From Nothopassalora personata (taxonomy: Eukaryota; Ascomycota; Dothideomycetes; Mycosphaerellales; Mycosphaerellaceae), in contig CM066292.1 of NCBI GenBank assembly GCA_033816765.1, forward strand, positions 5,084,001-5,148,000: 64,000 bases of DNA. The letters are read 5' to 3'. A program made the translations under genes and the position numbers. How positions within the stretch are numbered: position 1 is the stretch's first letter; every line of letters begins with the position of its first letter. Shown one piece after another: positions 11,465 to 23,043 of this stretch. The notes beneath the pieces are model-generated. The model had not been told where the DNA came from. It saw only the letters and a list, made by a program, of their open reading frames with translations, and made no database searches.

Positions 11465-12268
11465 ATGAATTCTCTGGAGCACTGCAGAATACCCAGTCAG
11501 CCAGATAAAGTTCCACATCTAAATGGCCAACCACTCCAAATCATCAACGACACATCAGCAGCTATCGAAGACCAATCGCCGGCCATCGGACTCGCCACGG
11601 TCCTCTACAACTGGTGTCCTGATGCTCTTTACGCATTTCTAGATCTGGAGTCCTGGTTCAGCTTCACATGGACAATGACTCTCGAACAAGGCGAAGCAAA
11701 CGAGTCAAAGCTCGAGATCGGCAGAATCAGGAATCAGATCACGTTCGGCAAGCTTGACAACGATGGTCTCTGGAAACTTATGGTGACATATAACCTCGAC
11801 GAGGATGGCATGTGGCATCCGAATCCGGAGGAAACCATGCTCGAGGATCAAGACATCACAGAGCCAGATGAGATCGACAATTTGGGACGACAATTTGCAG
11901 CGGAGCTTGTTCGAGAGAAGCGTTGGCTCACTGGGAAGAAAGTGAAGCACGAGTTCTTCGTCGAGTTGGAACCTAGGGAGGGCAGTATTTGGGAGGACGG
12001 GATTGCGATGAATCCACATTGGCTATACAAAGCACTGGATCTGGGCCGATGCACTACTTGCGATGCGCAGGCTGGCGAGCTTGTGACGCTCCGTCGGTGT
12101 GGCAGATGTGGTACTGCGGCATATTGCTCGGACAAGTGCCAAAGGCAAGATTGGCCTGTGCACAAAGCCGTTTGCTCCATGTCGCTGAATGACAGAGGCA
12201 AGGCGCTACATCTTACGAGAGATGGCGGCTTGATCCGTTGGGCACAGAAGCGGGCCAAAGATGTCTAG
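11465..12268 (+). CDS. MYND zinc-finger protein
   Basis: Single open frame of 267 residues from ATG 11465. The frame stays open upstream to a GTG at 11390 but without an ATG. A MYND finger lies near residues 196-236 with the expected Cys/His series: CTTC, CGRC, YCSDKCQRQDW, HKAVC. The first ~190 residues show no motif I know and are rich in Asp/Glu. MYND domains bind proline-rich partners and often sit in regulators or SET-domain enzymes. No SET motif is present here, so this is best called a protein-interaction factor of unknown role. A missed upstream exon cannot be excluded. Confidence 0.75.
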   Translation: MNSLEHCRIPSQPDKVPHLNGQPLQIINDTSAAIEDQSPAIGLATVLYNWCPDALYAFLDLESWFSFTWTMTLEQGEANESKLEIGRIRNQITFGKLDNDGLWKLMVTYNLDEDGMWHPNPEETMLEDQDITEPDEIDNLGRQFAAELVREKRWLTGKKVKHEFFVELEPREGSIWEDGIAMNPHWLYKALDLGRCTTCDAQAGELVTLRRCGRCGTAAYCSDKCQRQDWPVHKAVCSMSLNDRGKALHLTRDGGLIRWAQKRAKDV

Positions 12269-12674
12269 CAAGGATCTCGATTTCATTCATCATCAATGTG
12301 AAGCGTGCGGTACTCGTATACAGACGACTGCTGTCCAGCTGCGCCTTGTCTCGACGGGCAGTCACAGTCACGTCTCTAACTCATGACGGCCAGCGTGTCT
12401 TGAGATTGTTCACGCCTATTCCATCGTTGGGGTGACTCAGCGGTCGCCAAGTCACGGCGATGCTCGCGCAACGCCACATGCGGTGGTCTGACTTCAAAGC
12501 ACCCGTACTGGTGGCTGTCCTGCTTCACAGCTCCGCAGAGGACGAGAGCGCTTTTGCAGCTTAGCAAAAACTACGTGTTCTTCTGGGCGCGTCCGGTCAG
12601 AGTGTAAGTGTTTTGATGCACCATGCATCCATGCTATCACTCTTTTCACCGCGTCTGACGCGGAAGGCAGCAGA

Positions 12675-14114
12675 ATGAGCTCCGGTCTAAAGCGACCATC
12701 CTCGATCTACTCATCACTGGCAAAAGATAGTATCCGCCTGCTCCGCTTCCTTCTGCACAGCACTACGGAAGACTTGCACTGCACGCTCGAATTCCAGTCT
12801 GACTACTACAGCAGACTCGAGGGTAACGGCTACACTGCTCTCTCCTACTGTTGGGGTGACGCCGAGGAGATCACATATATCCAGGTCAATGGCACACGCA
12901 TCAAGGTGAGTGTCAACTTATGGGAAGCTCTGAGCACGATTTTGCCGCACCACCACGAGACTGATATCCGCTATTGGATCGATGCGATCTGCATAAACCA
13001 ACAAGATGTCGCCGAGCGCAACGAACAAGTCTATCAGATGTGGCGGATCTGTTCCGCTGCGGATCGTGTGTTCGCATGGCTGGGACCCGAGAACGAGAAT
13101 ACTGTGAAGGCCTTTGAGACAATGGAGTACATTTTCGGCCTGTCGAGATATAAACACTTCAGCACAGATGCCAGAGTACAGACCAGGCCAGCTTCACCTC
13201 CTCGGTGGCCGGAGGATGTCCCAGACCGCCTGCCCGAATGGTGCTCGATTCCAGCATTGCGTGACCTCCTCCGGCGATCATATTTCAGTCGGACCTGGAT
13301 CATCCAACAGTTCACTCACGCGAAGACACTAATTGTGGTGTGTGGACGCTGCAGATGGTACTGGTCGACCTGTCACGTTCTATCGGCGATAGCAGAGAAC
13401 AGCCAAGCCAGTTGGCTGCTTGACCGACGCAGACCACCCTGCCTATCACAGCTGCGAGAGCACACGGACGCGCATGTGAAAGCAATGCTTGAACAAACTG
13501 GCGGTACTTTAGTCCATATAGACGGGAACCTGGAAGGGTACTTGGAAACATCCTGCTCGGAGCCTCGCGATAAGTCATTCGCGCTGATCGGAGATCCATT
13601 GATGAGAGCACTTGACCCGTGCATGTAATTAGTGCCCGACTACACCTTGACAGTGGAAGAGCTTGCCCTTGTGTGCATCGCGTATTGTAATTGCATCTGC
13701 GCAAAGTGGGATCAAGAGCACCCCTAGGCGAGATATCCAAAACCCGAAAGCCTTTCTGCAATATTGCTGTCGCTGCACCGCGCCTTGGGATCCGGTAGAG
13801 ATCCTCAGGAGCTCCAGCAGCATGTGGAAGATTTTAGACCTGGTCCGGATGTTTCCGCATCACATGTGTTGATTCTGAAGGGTGTTGCTCGCTGCGGTCC
13901 ACTCATGAGAGCGCTCCTGAATCGGCCGCCGTCTCCAAACCCGTTGCAGGTAGCTTTCGTGCGGGGAATGCTCGGACGTGGGCCAGACGTGGACATCAGA
14001 TGCAGGCCGGATGAAATCATGTCCAGGTCGGATTGTCTTTGTCCAAAGTGTCCATACTGCCGGTTGTACGACACTGGGAGTACTTTGACAGATCAGGTCC
14101 GACAGCTGCTTTAA
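12675..14114 (+). pseudogene. HET-domain protein, interrupted by two nonsense codons
   Basis: One frame runs from ATG 12675 to 14114 (479 codons) but is broken by TAA at 13626-13628 and TAG at 13725-13727. The first 317 residues carry the HET signature: GYTALSYCWGD near residue 52 and RYWIDAICINQQD near 99, then RVFAWLGPE. Downstream of the stops the same frame reads on with HET-like C-terminal sequence ending in a Cys-rich segment (CLCPKCPYC). HET proteins mediate non-self recognition and cell death on hyphal fusion. Both stops fit C-to-T at CpA. A 57-nt in-frame intron (about 13671-13727) could remove the second stop, but it has no clear branch site and the first stop would remain. A truncated 317-residue protein is possible. 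Confidence 0.75.
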
Positions 14115-14326
14115 TGTGAGAGTTTTCTTACTTCTTCAAACATGCGCGACGTTATTGGCAACGTGCCGATGCCACGCGGGCCGAGTTAGAATGGGTATCA
14201 TTCCAGTCACTATCCACCATCTCGGTAGTAGATTCGGAGTCAATGCAATGCGATGCGTCTCCTCGCGCTTGCAAGCCCTGGTACTGCTTCAGCGAGCTTG
14301 ATTCTAAGGCGAGCAATATCACATTC

Positions 14327-15155
14327 TCAACCACCCTTACGCGGTCCAGTCGGTGTCGCTGCTTTACGGTCCCTCTCCTCCTTCTCCTTCAACTTCCTCT
14401 TCTCGCCCTCCACTATCTTCTTGATCCTCTGTATTTCTGCAGTCTTATCCTGGCTGCCCCTGATGTCGTTTACCTCGTAAGGTGCCTGGATCATCGCAAT
14501 GTCGTTGACGACGATTTGTTGGCCGTGCCATCTGACTTGCATGTTGCTGCACGAGTGTTAGCGTATTTCGATGTCTCCCGCAGTCCACACGTGTACTCAC
14601 ATCCTCTTCAATGCGTCAAACAGTGCCTGGCCTTCCTTGGACACGCCCTTGCCTCTGTTCTCCTCGTGCTCCTTCAGCTGCGCAACACGAGTTTCCTCGC
14701 GCTTCTGCAATTGTCTTGCATCGACTGGTCCTATCGCGGGCGCCGCGTTCGTGAAGCTTCCGTCTCCTGCTGCTCCAACTGGGGAAAGATCTACGATGTG
14801 AAAGCTGCGGATGCTCGAAGACGGAATGATTTGGTAGTCGCCCGATTGTGCAGCGCCATTGGCGGAAGGCGCTCGGATGTTGATGGCGACTACGTTGAGG
14901 ATCGGGTCTGCTGTGTACAGCGATCCCTCGAGTGTCTGCGTTGAGGTGGTAACCTTGACCCTGTGAACGTAGTCTCAGTATACTGCTTGCGATCCAGCCA
15001 CCCGCAACCCGCTAAACATTCATGTCTACTCACCTCGCTCCGATGACCTTCCCCAACGACTCAAACGGATCCTGTATCGGCTGGATCCCGGGGCTACCTC
15101 CTGACTTTGGTGTTGCAACCTTTCCAGCAACGCTGTTGCGTTTGTTGTCTGCCAT
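14327..15155 (-). CDS. LSM12: LSM12-like RNA-associated protein
   Basis: Three minus-strand exons, 15034-15155, 14601-14960 and 14327-14546, with introns of 72 and 54 bp (both GTGAGT donors), join in frame to 233 residues. The N-terminal half has an Sm-like fold signature (KVIGARVKVTT, then LEGSLYTADPILNVVAI). The C-terminal half is an anticodon-binding-type domain ending VRWHGQQIVVNDIAMIQAPY, followed by a basic helix. This two-domain order is that of LSM12, a ribosome and ataxin-2/Pbp1-associated factor in translation control in other eukaryotes. The ATG at 15155 starts a normal LSM12 N-terminus. Confidence 0.85.
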
Positions 15156-15762
15156 TTCCCTGTTCCCAGTACAGCGCCCACACTCCAGGGACTGTGTGAC
15201 CTCTTTCTCTTTCTCTTTCTCCCAACAGCTCGCCGCTAATTCCTCAAAGCGAAGCTACAACATAGAGTCCTTTCGCTGCTGACTCTCCTTCAACGCGCCA
15301 TTCCTGACCAGCGGAGGAGCAACAAGGTACAGTACGTGTATTGAACGAGAGTGGAGAAACGCGAATCGCAGAGCCGTCACACCAATACGACAGCGTGGGT
15401 GCAGAGAATGTATGAGCAGCGTTCCAAGATTCACTTCAAGCTGACAGATCGCGGGCACGGACCGGACAGCCCTAGCGGTCACCCGGGCCGTGGCCGAGAA
15501 GCGGGCCGCTCTCAAATCAGCCCCCAAACCTGTTGATGGAGTTCCCTGGAGATTCTCTGATCAACCTGATGACAACATGGTGGTTTTTGGATCTCCCTCC
15601 GTCTTCGTAGCAAGAGCAGAGTAAGGGTCGGCAGAAGCGAACTTACAGGGCACGATCCTGCAACAACGGAAGTGCATCAATCGAATAGTCTTTCAACCGA
15701 TATGCACAGCGACCTCAGGGACTAGAGACGGGAGTATAGATTAAGTCGCGTATCGTTCGTTC
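15156..15762. other. Intergenic with pyrimidine tract
   Basis: Upstream region of the minus-strand LSM12 gene and downstream region of the hydrolase gene. A (TTTCTC)n tract at about 15198-15223 lies just upstream of LSM12 as a GA tract on its coding strand. No gene seen. Confidence 0.5.
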
Positions 15763-17519
15763 CTACTTTCTGTCAAGCTTTTCTCGTAAAGCCTTCAACT
15801 GCAACGTCGAAGCCCTCCCGACATCATCCACCTCAAACACCATGTGCCCAAGCGGCACGCTCGCATACGTAAAATCATCGACATCAAGCCACGCCGCGCA
15901 CGGCCGATAGAACTCATCGGGAGGCGTTGAAGGCGTGATTGCTTGATAGACGCCCGAGAAGCCAACGTTCTTGCCTTTGTACAAGTGATTCGGCACAAGT
16001 CTAAAGTCCACACCATTGCCGGCATCGAACTGTGCGAAGACACTGCTCATGAGGTCGACGCCAATGGCAATGTACTCCGTTACCTTGAGGGCTGGCCAGT
16101 CGTCAACTTCAATTCTGACGGAAGTGTTCGTCGTGGACGAGGTGTAGTAGCCGGCGAAATTCTTCTTTGCCTGTTGCTTGGCACACTCTTCCAGCACCGG
16201 CAGTAGCTTGTCTGTCAGGAAATTCGGCAGCTGATCTCTCACCTTACCCGTTTCGTTGATGGATGCCGTAAGCAAGCTGAAGCCAAAGTCGTAGCTCGGG
16301 ATAAGGAACAAAACTGATGTGTACTGACCCCAGTAGCCGGCTTTTGTGTAGATATCGACAGTATGACCACCAGCTTGACGTCGGAAGATCTCCCAGCCTC
16401 GGCCTACACTCTGATCCAGCCTTTCGAGATGTGCGGTCATGGAGACCAGCGACGGGTCACGGCTTTTGGCATCAGGGTGCTATTCAAGATGGATCTGCCA
16501 ATCGCTGCCAGGTCGTTCGTGGTCGAGAAGGCGCCAGCAGCTGCATTGATAGGCCCAAAGTCGTTCTTCCATTGGGATGCTTGCTCGTCACTGTTTGGAA
16601 TTACAGAATTACTCGTCACAGCAGCTGGCTGCTTGAACGTAGTCCCGTTCAAGCCGAGTGGCTGAACCAAGGTGGAATTGAACAGATCTTCCAGAGAAAC
16701 CTCAGCCATGCCCGCAAGAGCGAGTCCGATCAATGCAAAGTTCTGATTGCTATACAGAGGCGTGTAGCCGGAGGGGAAACTTGCCGCAAGACTTGAGATG
16801 CCTCGCAAGTACTCCTCAGTCGAGCACTCCTGGTAAACTTCCTTCGCGGTGAGGTATCCGCACTCCGGGTCCTCAGTCGCTGAGACATTAATGCCGTTTG
16901 CTGGATTGTTCACGAGCGTTTCCGAGGCGTTTTTCGGCAAGAGGGAGGCGACATAACCAGTCCGAGCCACATCATTCAGTCCATAGTCGCGAGCAATGCC
17001 AGCAAGGTACATGGCCAAGTCGTCGATAGTGATCTCGCTCCAGTCTGAGGTGGCATAGTCTTCCTCGCTATTATTGACGGCTGCCAAGCGCGGTATGAAA
17101 GCCGTGATGGGATCATTCCAGCGGCGATCGCCATCTTTGATGAGCCAGAGGTACAGTGTCAAGACTTTCGTTATGCTTGCGAGCCTGTAGATAGAGTCTG
17201 CATCGACATTGTTGGTGCCCTTTTCGCTGTTTGCTACGCTGGGATCAGTATGATGGAACTCGTACACTAGGCCTGTACCGCTCGTGCTGAACATGCCCAG
17301 CGAGAAGGTCGTGCCATTGAATGGAGCTTCCGTCAAATTGGCCTTGATGGAATATTCAATTTGCTTAGTGGCATCCTGAAATGAGCTATCGCCCTTCAGT
17401 GCAGTCGGTGCTGGGAACTGCTGAGCTTGCAGGGGACATATCTGGAGGTCCTTGCTCGCTGATGGTGCAGAGGCAAGAGATGGGCAGATGAGGCCCAGCG
17501 TCGCCCACGGCACCCTCAT
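15763..17519 (-). pseudogene. Secreted beta-lactamase-like serine hydrolase with frameshift
   Basis: Two minus-strand frames, 16437-17519 (360 codons) and 15763-16440 (225 codons), meet in CCATGA and together match one protein of about 585 residues of the class C beta-lactamase-related family. A hydrophobic start (MRVPWATLGLICPSLASAPS) suggests secretion. The catalytic SITK motif (S-x-x-K) lies near residue 140 and YSN (Y-x-N) near 255. The reading frame changes by one base after RRWSP, where homologues continue without a break, so one base is missing or added near 16437. It may be a young pseudogene or an assembly error. No splice sites explain the join. Confidence 0.7.
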
Positions 17520-18923
17520 GGCAGCCGGTATTGCAAGGAAAGGTAAGCTGAGTCCCCATCAGCATGGCCGATGCTCAATAAGATATAACATCACCATGGG
17601 GCGACGCTAGACAAGCATCATGACTTGGAAATTGCATGCATATGTTGTCTCGCTGCTCGTAAAGCGGTCAGCCGAACGGGAGACTCCGAAGAGGGAGAAC
17701 TATCTGATCAATCTGATAGAATGAGTGTTTCCGGAAAGCCGCGGGTCCGGTTGCAAGGGAACCTTGGGAAAGCCTTGTTGCTTGTCGTTCGCCATACGAG
17801 GCGACGATCAGGCACATAGAAAGTCCACGCAGACGGCGTTGGTGAGAAGCAGCGTGCCAACTCTGTCTCTCTTCACTGGTTTTTGAGATTGATGATGATC
17901 AACGCGCAAATATTTTCCTTGATTTCCGCTGTCGACAGAAGGTGTCACGCTGGATGGTCAATGCCACATGTCTCGCGGAATGTCAACAATTTGGAGCAAA
18001 AGCGCTTCGGTGAAAGCTTTGAACTGAACGTCACCGAGGAATTCATATCCTCTCGTGTAGAGCTGACATCTCGAATCGAGGGCTGGTATCTTGCACTCAG
18101 GGCAGGGATCTCCGACCGGGGGCTTAGTCCTCGAATTGTACAACGTGAAGTCATGCAGGCACGTCTGACTGTCAAAGAGAAGTCTTCATAGCGGGAGGTG
18201 AGGCCGTGGCGAGACCAGAGGAGAAAGAGTGAAGCCGAGGGACAAGCACCCGCACGTGAGGCGTGAAAGCGAATCACAGCAAACGGCACGGCATCCTCCA
18301 TCTCAACCTCACTTCCCCAAGGACTCAACGATGCAAAACACAAGCGACCATGGAGACGTCTGGAATAGAGAGAGCTTCCATCACCATTTCGGTGAGCGCC
18401 CCGCCACATAAGAGCACTCTATGCCTGGCCAGCCGCATCTCCCACATATCGGTCTCGCCTACAACACATTTTCCATCCGTACACTGCTTCATTCGTGCGT
18501 ATAAGACCGGGTCATTGATGGCATGCTCATCTCACTTTATCACAGCCCACTTTCCTCCTCCCGCATGGCACGCACGACCTCGGCACCCGTGGTCGTGAAG
18601 ACTTGGAGACTTTGGGCGACGACATGAAGAGGAAGCAATCTCAGACCACAACAACGACGCACAACGGTCTGAAATTGAGACCAAGATCATGGCGCGCAGA
18701 GCACGCAAGAAAGAAGCGTCGTCCCGTGTCTTCTAGAAAGCATCCAGAATAAATGAAAGCAGCAGACAGCGTAACGTCCTGCAGGCGAACGAGCGAATGT
18801 TGACCGCCCCGCCGTGTTCCGCAGGTACGGCACTCGAAGTATAGGTAGGTGATTTGATGACCGGAAGGTGAGAGACTTTCGATTTCAGAGTTCGGCACCA
18901 GAAGCTTTGAAGCCACCAGGGGT
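17520..18923. other. Mostly intergenic; weak Cys-rich exon candidate
   Basis: On the minus strand 17958-18163 reads QTCLHDFTLYNSRTK followed by CPEC and a third Cys, ending DIPRDMWH-stop. It is preceded by a TTGACAG acceptor-like sequence. This could be the last exon of a small gene, but no matching upstream exon was identified. No other gene is supported. Confidence 0.3.
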
Positions 18924-20042
18924 TTATCTTACGTCTTCCGAGGATATATCCATGTCAGTTTCGCACCCCAGAGTCAGGCGCGGTACGATTTCTCCACGCT
19001 GCTTTATCGACTCTAAATCCCAACCCATACCCCCATCGTGCGGAGTCGTGAAATAACCAACCCCTAACCCAGCTCCATCGTCGCCTCCATTTTCAATGTC
19101 ATTCCAACTCCCATGTCGTGGACGGTCTGGATCAAAATTACTATCACCTTGGAACATTTGCGGCGGAGTTTGCTGGTGACATGCAGCTCTGCCCAGGGCG
19201 TGTGATGAGGCGCCAGGGCTCATCGGACTGCTGTGAGGTGGCCATGATATTGGTGCTGTGAGACCGGACTGTAGGGATAGATGGGGTGACGCTGCGTGTG
19301 ATGTCGCAGGATGTGAGGGAATAGCCTGGCTAACGAGAAGGTGTGGTGCAAAGGGAGCACAGTCGAACGGACTGTACTGCATGTATGCAAAGCTCCCCGG
19401 CAGCTGCGTCAGGATCTTGGTGTCATTCGTAGAGTCGTGCCCTGATGCCGCGTGGAAGAACGTGCCCGGATGAGTTGGCGATCTCGGACCTGGGTCGAAT
19501 TGATGCTGCATCCGACTTTGCCGGGTTGCATCATGCTCCGATGGCATTTGGTCGATAGACGACATGATGTGCCCGTTGTTCGGTGATTCCGAACTCATGG
19601 GGTGCTGATGCTGTATGGCATGCTGATGTTCCAGTCGCAGTCCTTTCAGAGCGCTGAGTAGGTCTTGAGCCTGCGGCTTCTCGGGGAGCGGCGGAACGGT
19701 CTTGATATGTAACTCTTTCAGGAGCCGATACATCGTCAGCAGCCCGGCCGACAGCTGCTCTTGTTGTTCTTCGAGATACTCCACATACTCACGTGGGTAA
19801 GGCACAGTGTAGTGCCAGTCGCTGTACTCATGTCAGCATCATGCAAAGTTGGTGTATCTGGAGATAGAGCTTTACCTGAAGTAGCAAGCACTGTGACTGT
19901 CTTTGCATCGCTGACAAGGGTTGCCGCCATCACAGGTTCTCTTCTTTGCTCTACATCGCACGCATGCCTTCTCGGCACGGCCTTTCAGCGTTCTTCGTAC
20001 TTTGTCGAGCTGACCTGCTCGGTCCAAAGAGTCTCGCTTCAT
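18924..20042 (-). CDS. Zn2Cys6 transcription factor
   Basis: Exons 19876-20042 and 18924-19821, joined by a 53-bp intron (GTAAAG donor, ACAG acceptor), give 354 residues. A binuclear zinc cluster lies at Cys27, 30, 37, 43, 46 and 53 (CVRCRAKKRTC, then CQRC). The spacing is C-x2-C-x6-C-x5-C-x2-C-x6-C, with a basic stretch before it. A short coiled coil follows (EYVEYLEEQQEQLSAGLL). The rest is rich in His, Pro, Ser and Gln and looks disordered. No fungal-TF middle homology region is visible. A nuclear regulator is expected; targets are unknown and no pathway genes lie beside it. Confidence 0.85.
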
Positions 20043-20646
20043 GCTACGGTCGTGTAAAAATCGCAGTCGTAATTCTGCTTGAGCGCGATGTCGCGGCTTA
20101 GCGGTTGATGAACGACGTTGACGCGAAGTTTGCAGAGTGGTGGATGATTCCGACCGGGTCCTGACAGTTCATCGTTACTGGTGGCCGCACGCCGCTTATG
20201 TGAGAGACACGCCATCAACCTGCTGCCGCAATTACAGTACACCATGGGCGCTGGGCAGTGAGTATTTGAGGTCGATAAGTCGGGCCCGAAGGTGTTCTTG
20301 CCCTTCTGGTCCGACCAACCAATCCATCATTCACGATCTACAAGATTGGCGTATTGCCCTCCAGATCAAGGTTTCGTCGGCCTTGGATCCGGGGCGGTAC
20401 ATCCTTGTCTTGAACCTCTTCGCGCGCGCGTATCTGGTAAAGCCTCCAAGCTAGAAGCCTTATGGAAGATCACTATCCTGAACACGCCGGGTTGTGTACG
20501 CAAATACACGTGTTGCCCTGCAATGCAGCAGTGACGACGATGGAACGAGAAGTACCCGGTTGTTGGAGGACAAGAACTGACTAAATCATCCGTTCACGAC
20601 TGCTTTCGGGCTGATAATGGTTCATTTCACCATTTCAGCAGCCCGC
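20043..20646. other. Intergenic, no supported gene
   Basis: Upstream of the Zn2Cys6 gene. Short frames only, none with a motif. Confidence 0.5.
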
Positions 20647-20975
20647 TCATGATAGTCCGCACGACTCTTCGCAGCCTAGCGTTGCCCCCAAGCTTGCGTC
20701 TAGCAAGGCCTCCGGGAATCTTGTTTGTTCCCCCAGATGGAGGTCTGGCACGCTGTGCGGACTTCTCTTTTGTTGAGTCCGCACAACTGTATCCCGTAAG
20801 GCGGGGCAGTCTGACAGGCCTTGTATGGGCAGTTGCGACGGACCGTACGAGGCTACGCTCATTAGCAACATTGGTGCCCAGTCTTGGGTGTCTACCTCTT
20901 CGAAGCCTGTTTTGCGAGGGGCACCGTCGCTATCCCTCTTGTAGTCGTGCGGACTTGTTGTGCGGACTATCATGA
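20647..20975. mobile_element. MITE-like element with 16-bp inverted ends
   Basis: TCATGATAGTCCGCAC at 20647-20662 is perfectly repeated in inverse at 20960-20975. The core GTCCGCAC occurs again inside in both orientations (about 20754-20790 and 20944-20954), as subterminal repeats do. The 329-bp unit encodes nothing convincing. No target duplication is obvious, so class and boundaries are uncertain. Confidence 0.55.
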
Positions 20976-21890
20976 AAAGAGGTGCTGAAACGGTGGATTG
21001 TGTATTCATCGCGAAATCATCCTGACCTACAGGGCGCCTGGTGAAGTTGGCCGAGATTCCGGTGAGCAGTGTTGGGTTCTCCAAATCGCGAGCAGAACTC
21101 AATGCGAGCAGGCTCGCACTGGCAGTCCTTGACCCCGCAAGTCGCCGATGAGAGAGACATTCGACTCCCAGCTGTCGAAGCACACGAGAAGAGTGATTCC
21201 AAAGCGCGCCATAGTTGCAAGCTGTGAATCGATTTTACCTTGCAGCGCGCCGTCTGAGTCCTGCCATCGACGTGAGAGTAGACACCAGATTGGTGTCCAC
21301 GGCAAGAGGGCTTGGAATGCTCTGCTCGGACCCCGAATCCAGGTGGATGCTCGGACTGTAGATCGTCTTTGACCAAGTTGAGCGTGGCTGCACAGTCAAT
21401 GACCGACCGGAATATACGCAAGGCCGAGAAATCCAGGACGATCGCTATGCTATGGCATTATTCGGAACATGTCATCTCCTTTGGTGGAACGACATCGCCG
21501 ATGTCGCCGCCATCTACGTATTGCAATGAGTGTCGCGCACCATGGATAGATGTTGATAGGGTCGAAATCATCGTGTTGTGTCGTGCTCACTAGACAATAA
21601 CCGAGTCCGTTTGAGGTGAGGCTCCGAGCGTCGGTTTAGCGCGGTTGTCAAGGTACAGTCAAGCCTCCGCCTCGACTTGCTGTGGGCAGAACTTCCGCAC
21701 ATGATCTACGGACCTGCCATGAGAACCATGGCCACGACAGGCAACTGCACTGACGTACCGTACAGTACCTTGTGCATCCTGCAGTGGCCGGCGAAACCAA
21801 CCTGTACGTCTCATTGACGCAGCTGAACCTGGCCAAGTGTAAAGCGCCAGGATGATGCATGGATAGCAGGTTTTGAGGGTGACATAACCT
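20976..21890. other. Intergenic edge of gene island
   Basis: Short overlapping frames on both strands (for example minus 21017-21421) show no family motif. Normal composition ends near 21870, where CA/TG-poor DNA begins. Confidence 0.45.
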
Positions 21891-22650
21891 AATTAAGTGT
21901 AGTGATTACTTGTCTTTAGGAAATAAGATTAGGCACCTAAATTATAGGGATTAAGGGCTTCTTATTAAAAGAAGACTTATATAAGCACCTTAAGGGTGCT
22001 ACTACTTATAATAAATATAGTTTTTTATACCCTAATTTCTAGACTTAATACCCTAGTTCTAAACTTCTATCTCTACTAGTTTTATAGTTATAAGCCCGAG
22101 TTAAGTAACTTAGGGTCTCTATTCGGAATTGTATATATCTATTAGACCTAATCGAGGTATATAATAGATCTTAGGTAATACCTTTAGGACTACCCGTCCG
22201 CTACGATAACGAAGGAACTAAACTACTACGATCCCTCTATATTTAATAACTTCTACCTTTAGACTTAGGCTAAAGTAGTTAGAATAGACTTATAGAAGTA
22301 TATAGAAGGGAAGTTATAGGACGGTACGACAACCTAGGAAATAGATCTCGATCTATTACCTAAACCTTAGGAACCGGTTATAGGCCCTCTACCTAACCCT
22401 CCTACTAAAGACGATAATATAGCTATATAGACCTTATTTAGTAGAATTAGCACATCGTACAACCTCCGGTATATAATATATAGGGATTAGAAGAAAGAAT
22501 ACGAGGACTTTATAACTCGTAAACGTTCCCTAAAATCCTACTTCGAGAGGACTATTCCCTAAATGTATATTAACGACCTACTTAGCTAACTAGATACCCT
22601 CTCTACTTAGTAGATATATATTAAAGCTAAGCTAGAGCCTAAGACTAAGA
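21891..22650 (+). pseudogene. Copia-type retrotransposon relic, gag part
   Basis: RIP-mutated. In one frame 22390-22650 reads like a copia Gag (SYNLRYIIxRDxKKEYEDF, then a FERTIP segment). Former Gln/Trp codons are stops. It continues at 25110 after element B, whose target duplication TAAGA marks the junction. This is the oldest visible layer of the right-hand nest. Confidence 0.65.
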
Positions 22651-22967
22651 TGTTAGGAACCGCTGTACGTTATCCCAACTGGGCTTGGATCTTTGCAGTG
22701 ATGTCTCTGACTCGTTGAGAAGGTAGTGGTCCCAAACAGTATATGGTGTATACTTAAAATGAGTTGAGCACGAAGCTCCTATCTACTTGCAAAAGAGCGT
22801 CGTCTATATAGTGCCATGTCTTGGCGTGGTCTCGCGAGATCTGTCCTGCTCTGCGGATCTGTTCGACAGATCCCACAGATCCCTCAGATCCCTTGGTCAC
22901 GTGTTCTGATCCTTGCCTTGCTGCCTGGATGATTGGTTGTCCCCTCTCTGCGAACTAAACCGTAACA
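22651..22967 (-). repeat. Element B 3' LTR (sense minus)
   Basis: 317 bp, same sequence as 24788-25104. U3 is crowded with AGATCC/GATCTG motifs (about 22835-22890), a likely regulatory array. It contains the site TTGAGCAC (22764-22771) that is complementary in sense to the primer-binding site. Confidence 0.95.
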
Positions 22968-23003
22968 CCATCCCCCTTTTAGCCTTAGCTTCGCCCCGAA
23001 GCT
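22968..23003 (-). promoter_or_regulatory. Element B polypurine tract and pre-LTR hairpin
   Basis: Read on the minus strand: AGCTTCG-GGG-CGAAGCT (23003-22987), then AAGGCTAAAAGGGGGATGG directly before the LTR. Same layout as elements A, D and the relic at 1607. Confidence 0.8.
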
Positions 23004-23043
23004 TACAAAGGAAAGTCCTCCCCACCTCTCTTTCAGACCAGAG

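Noticed and set aside
13671..13727. 57-nt intron removing the second HET stop
   Set aside because: Possible by length and ends, but no branch site, and the first stop at 13626 would remain.
20647..21183. 178-codon minus-strand frame
   Set aside because: It covers the inverted-repeat element and has no motif; likely chance.
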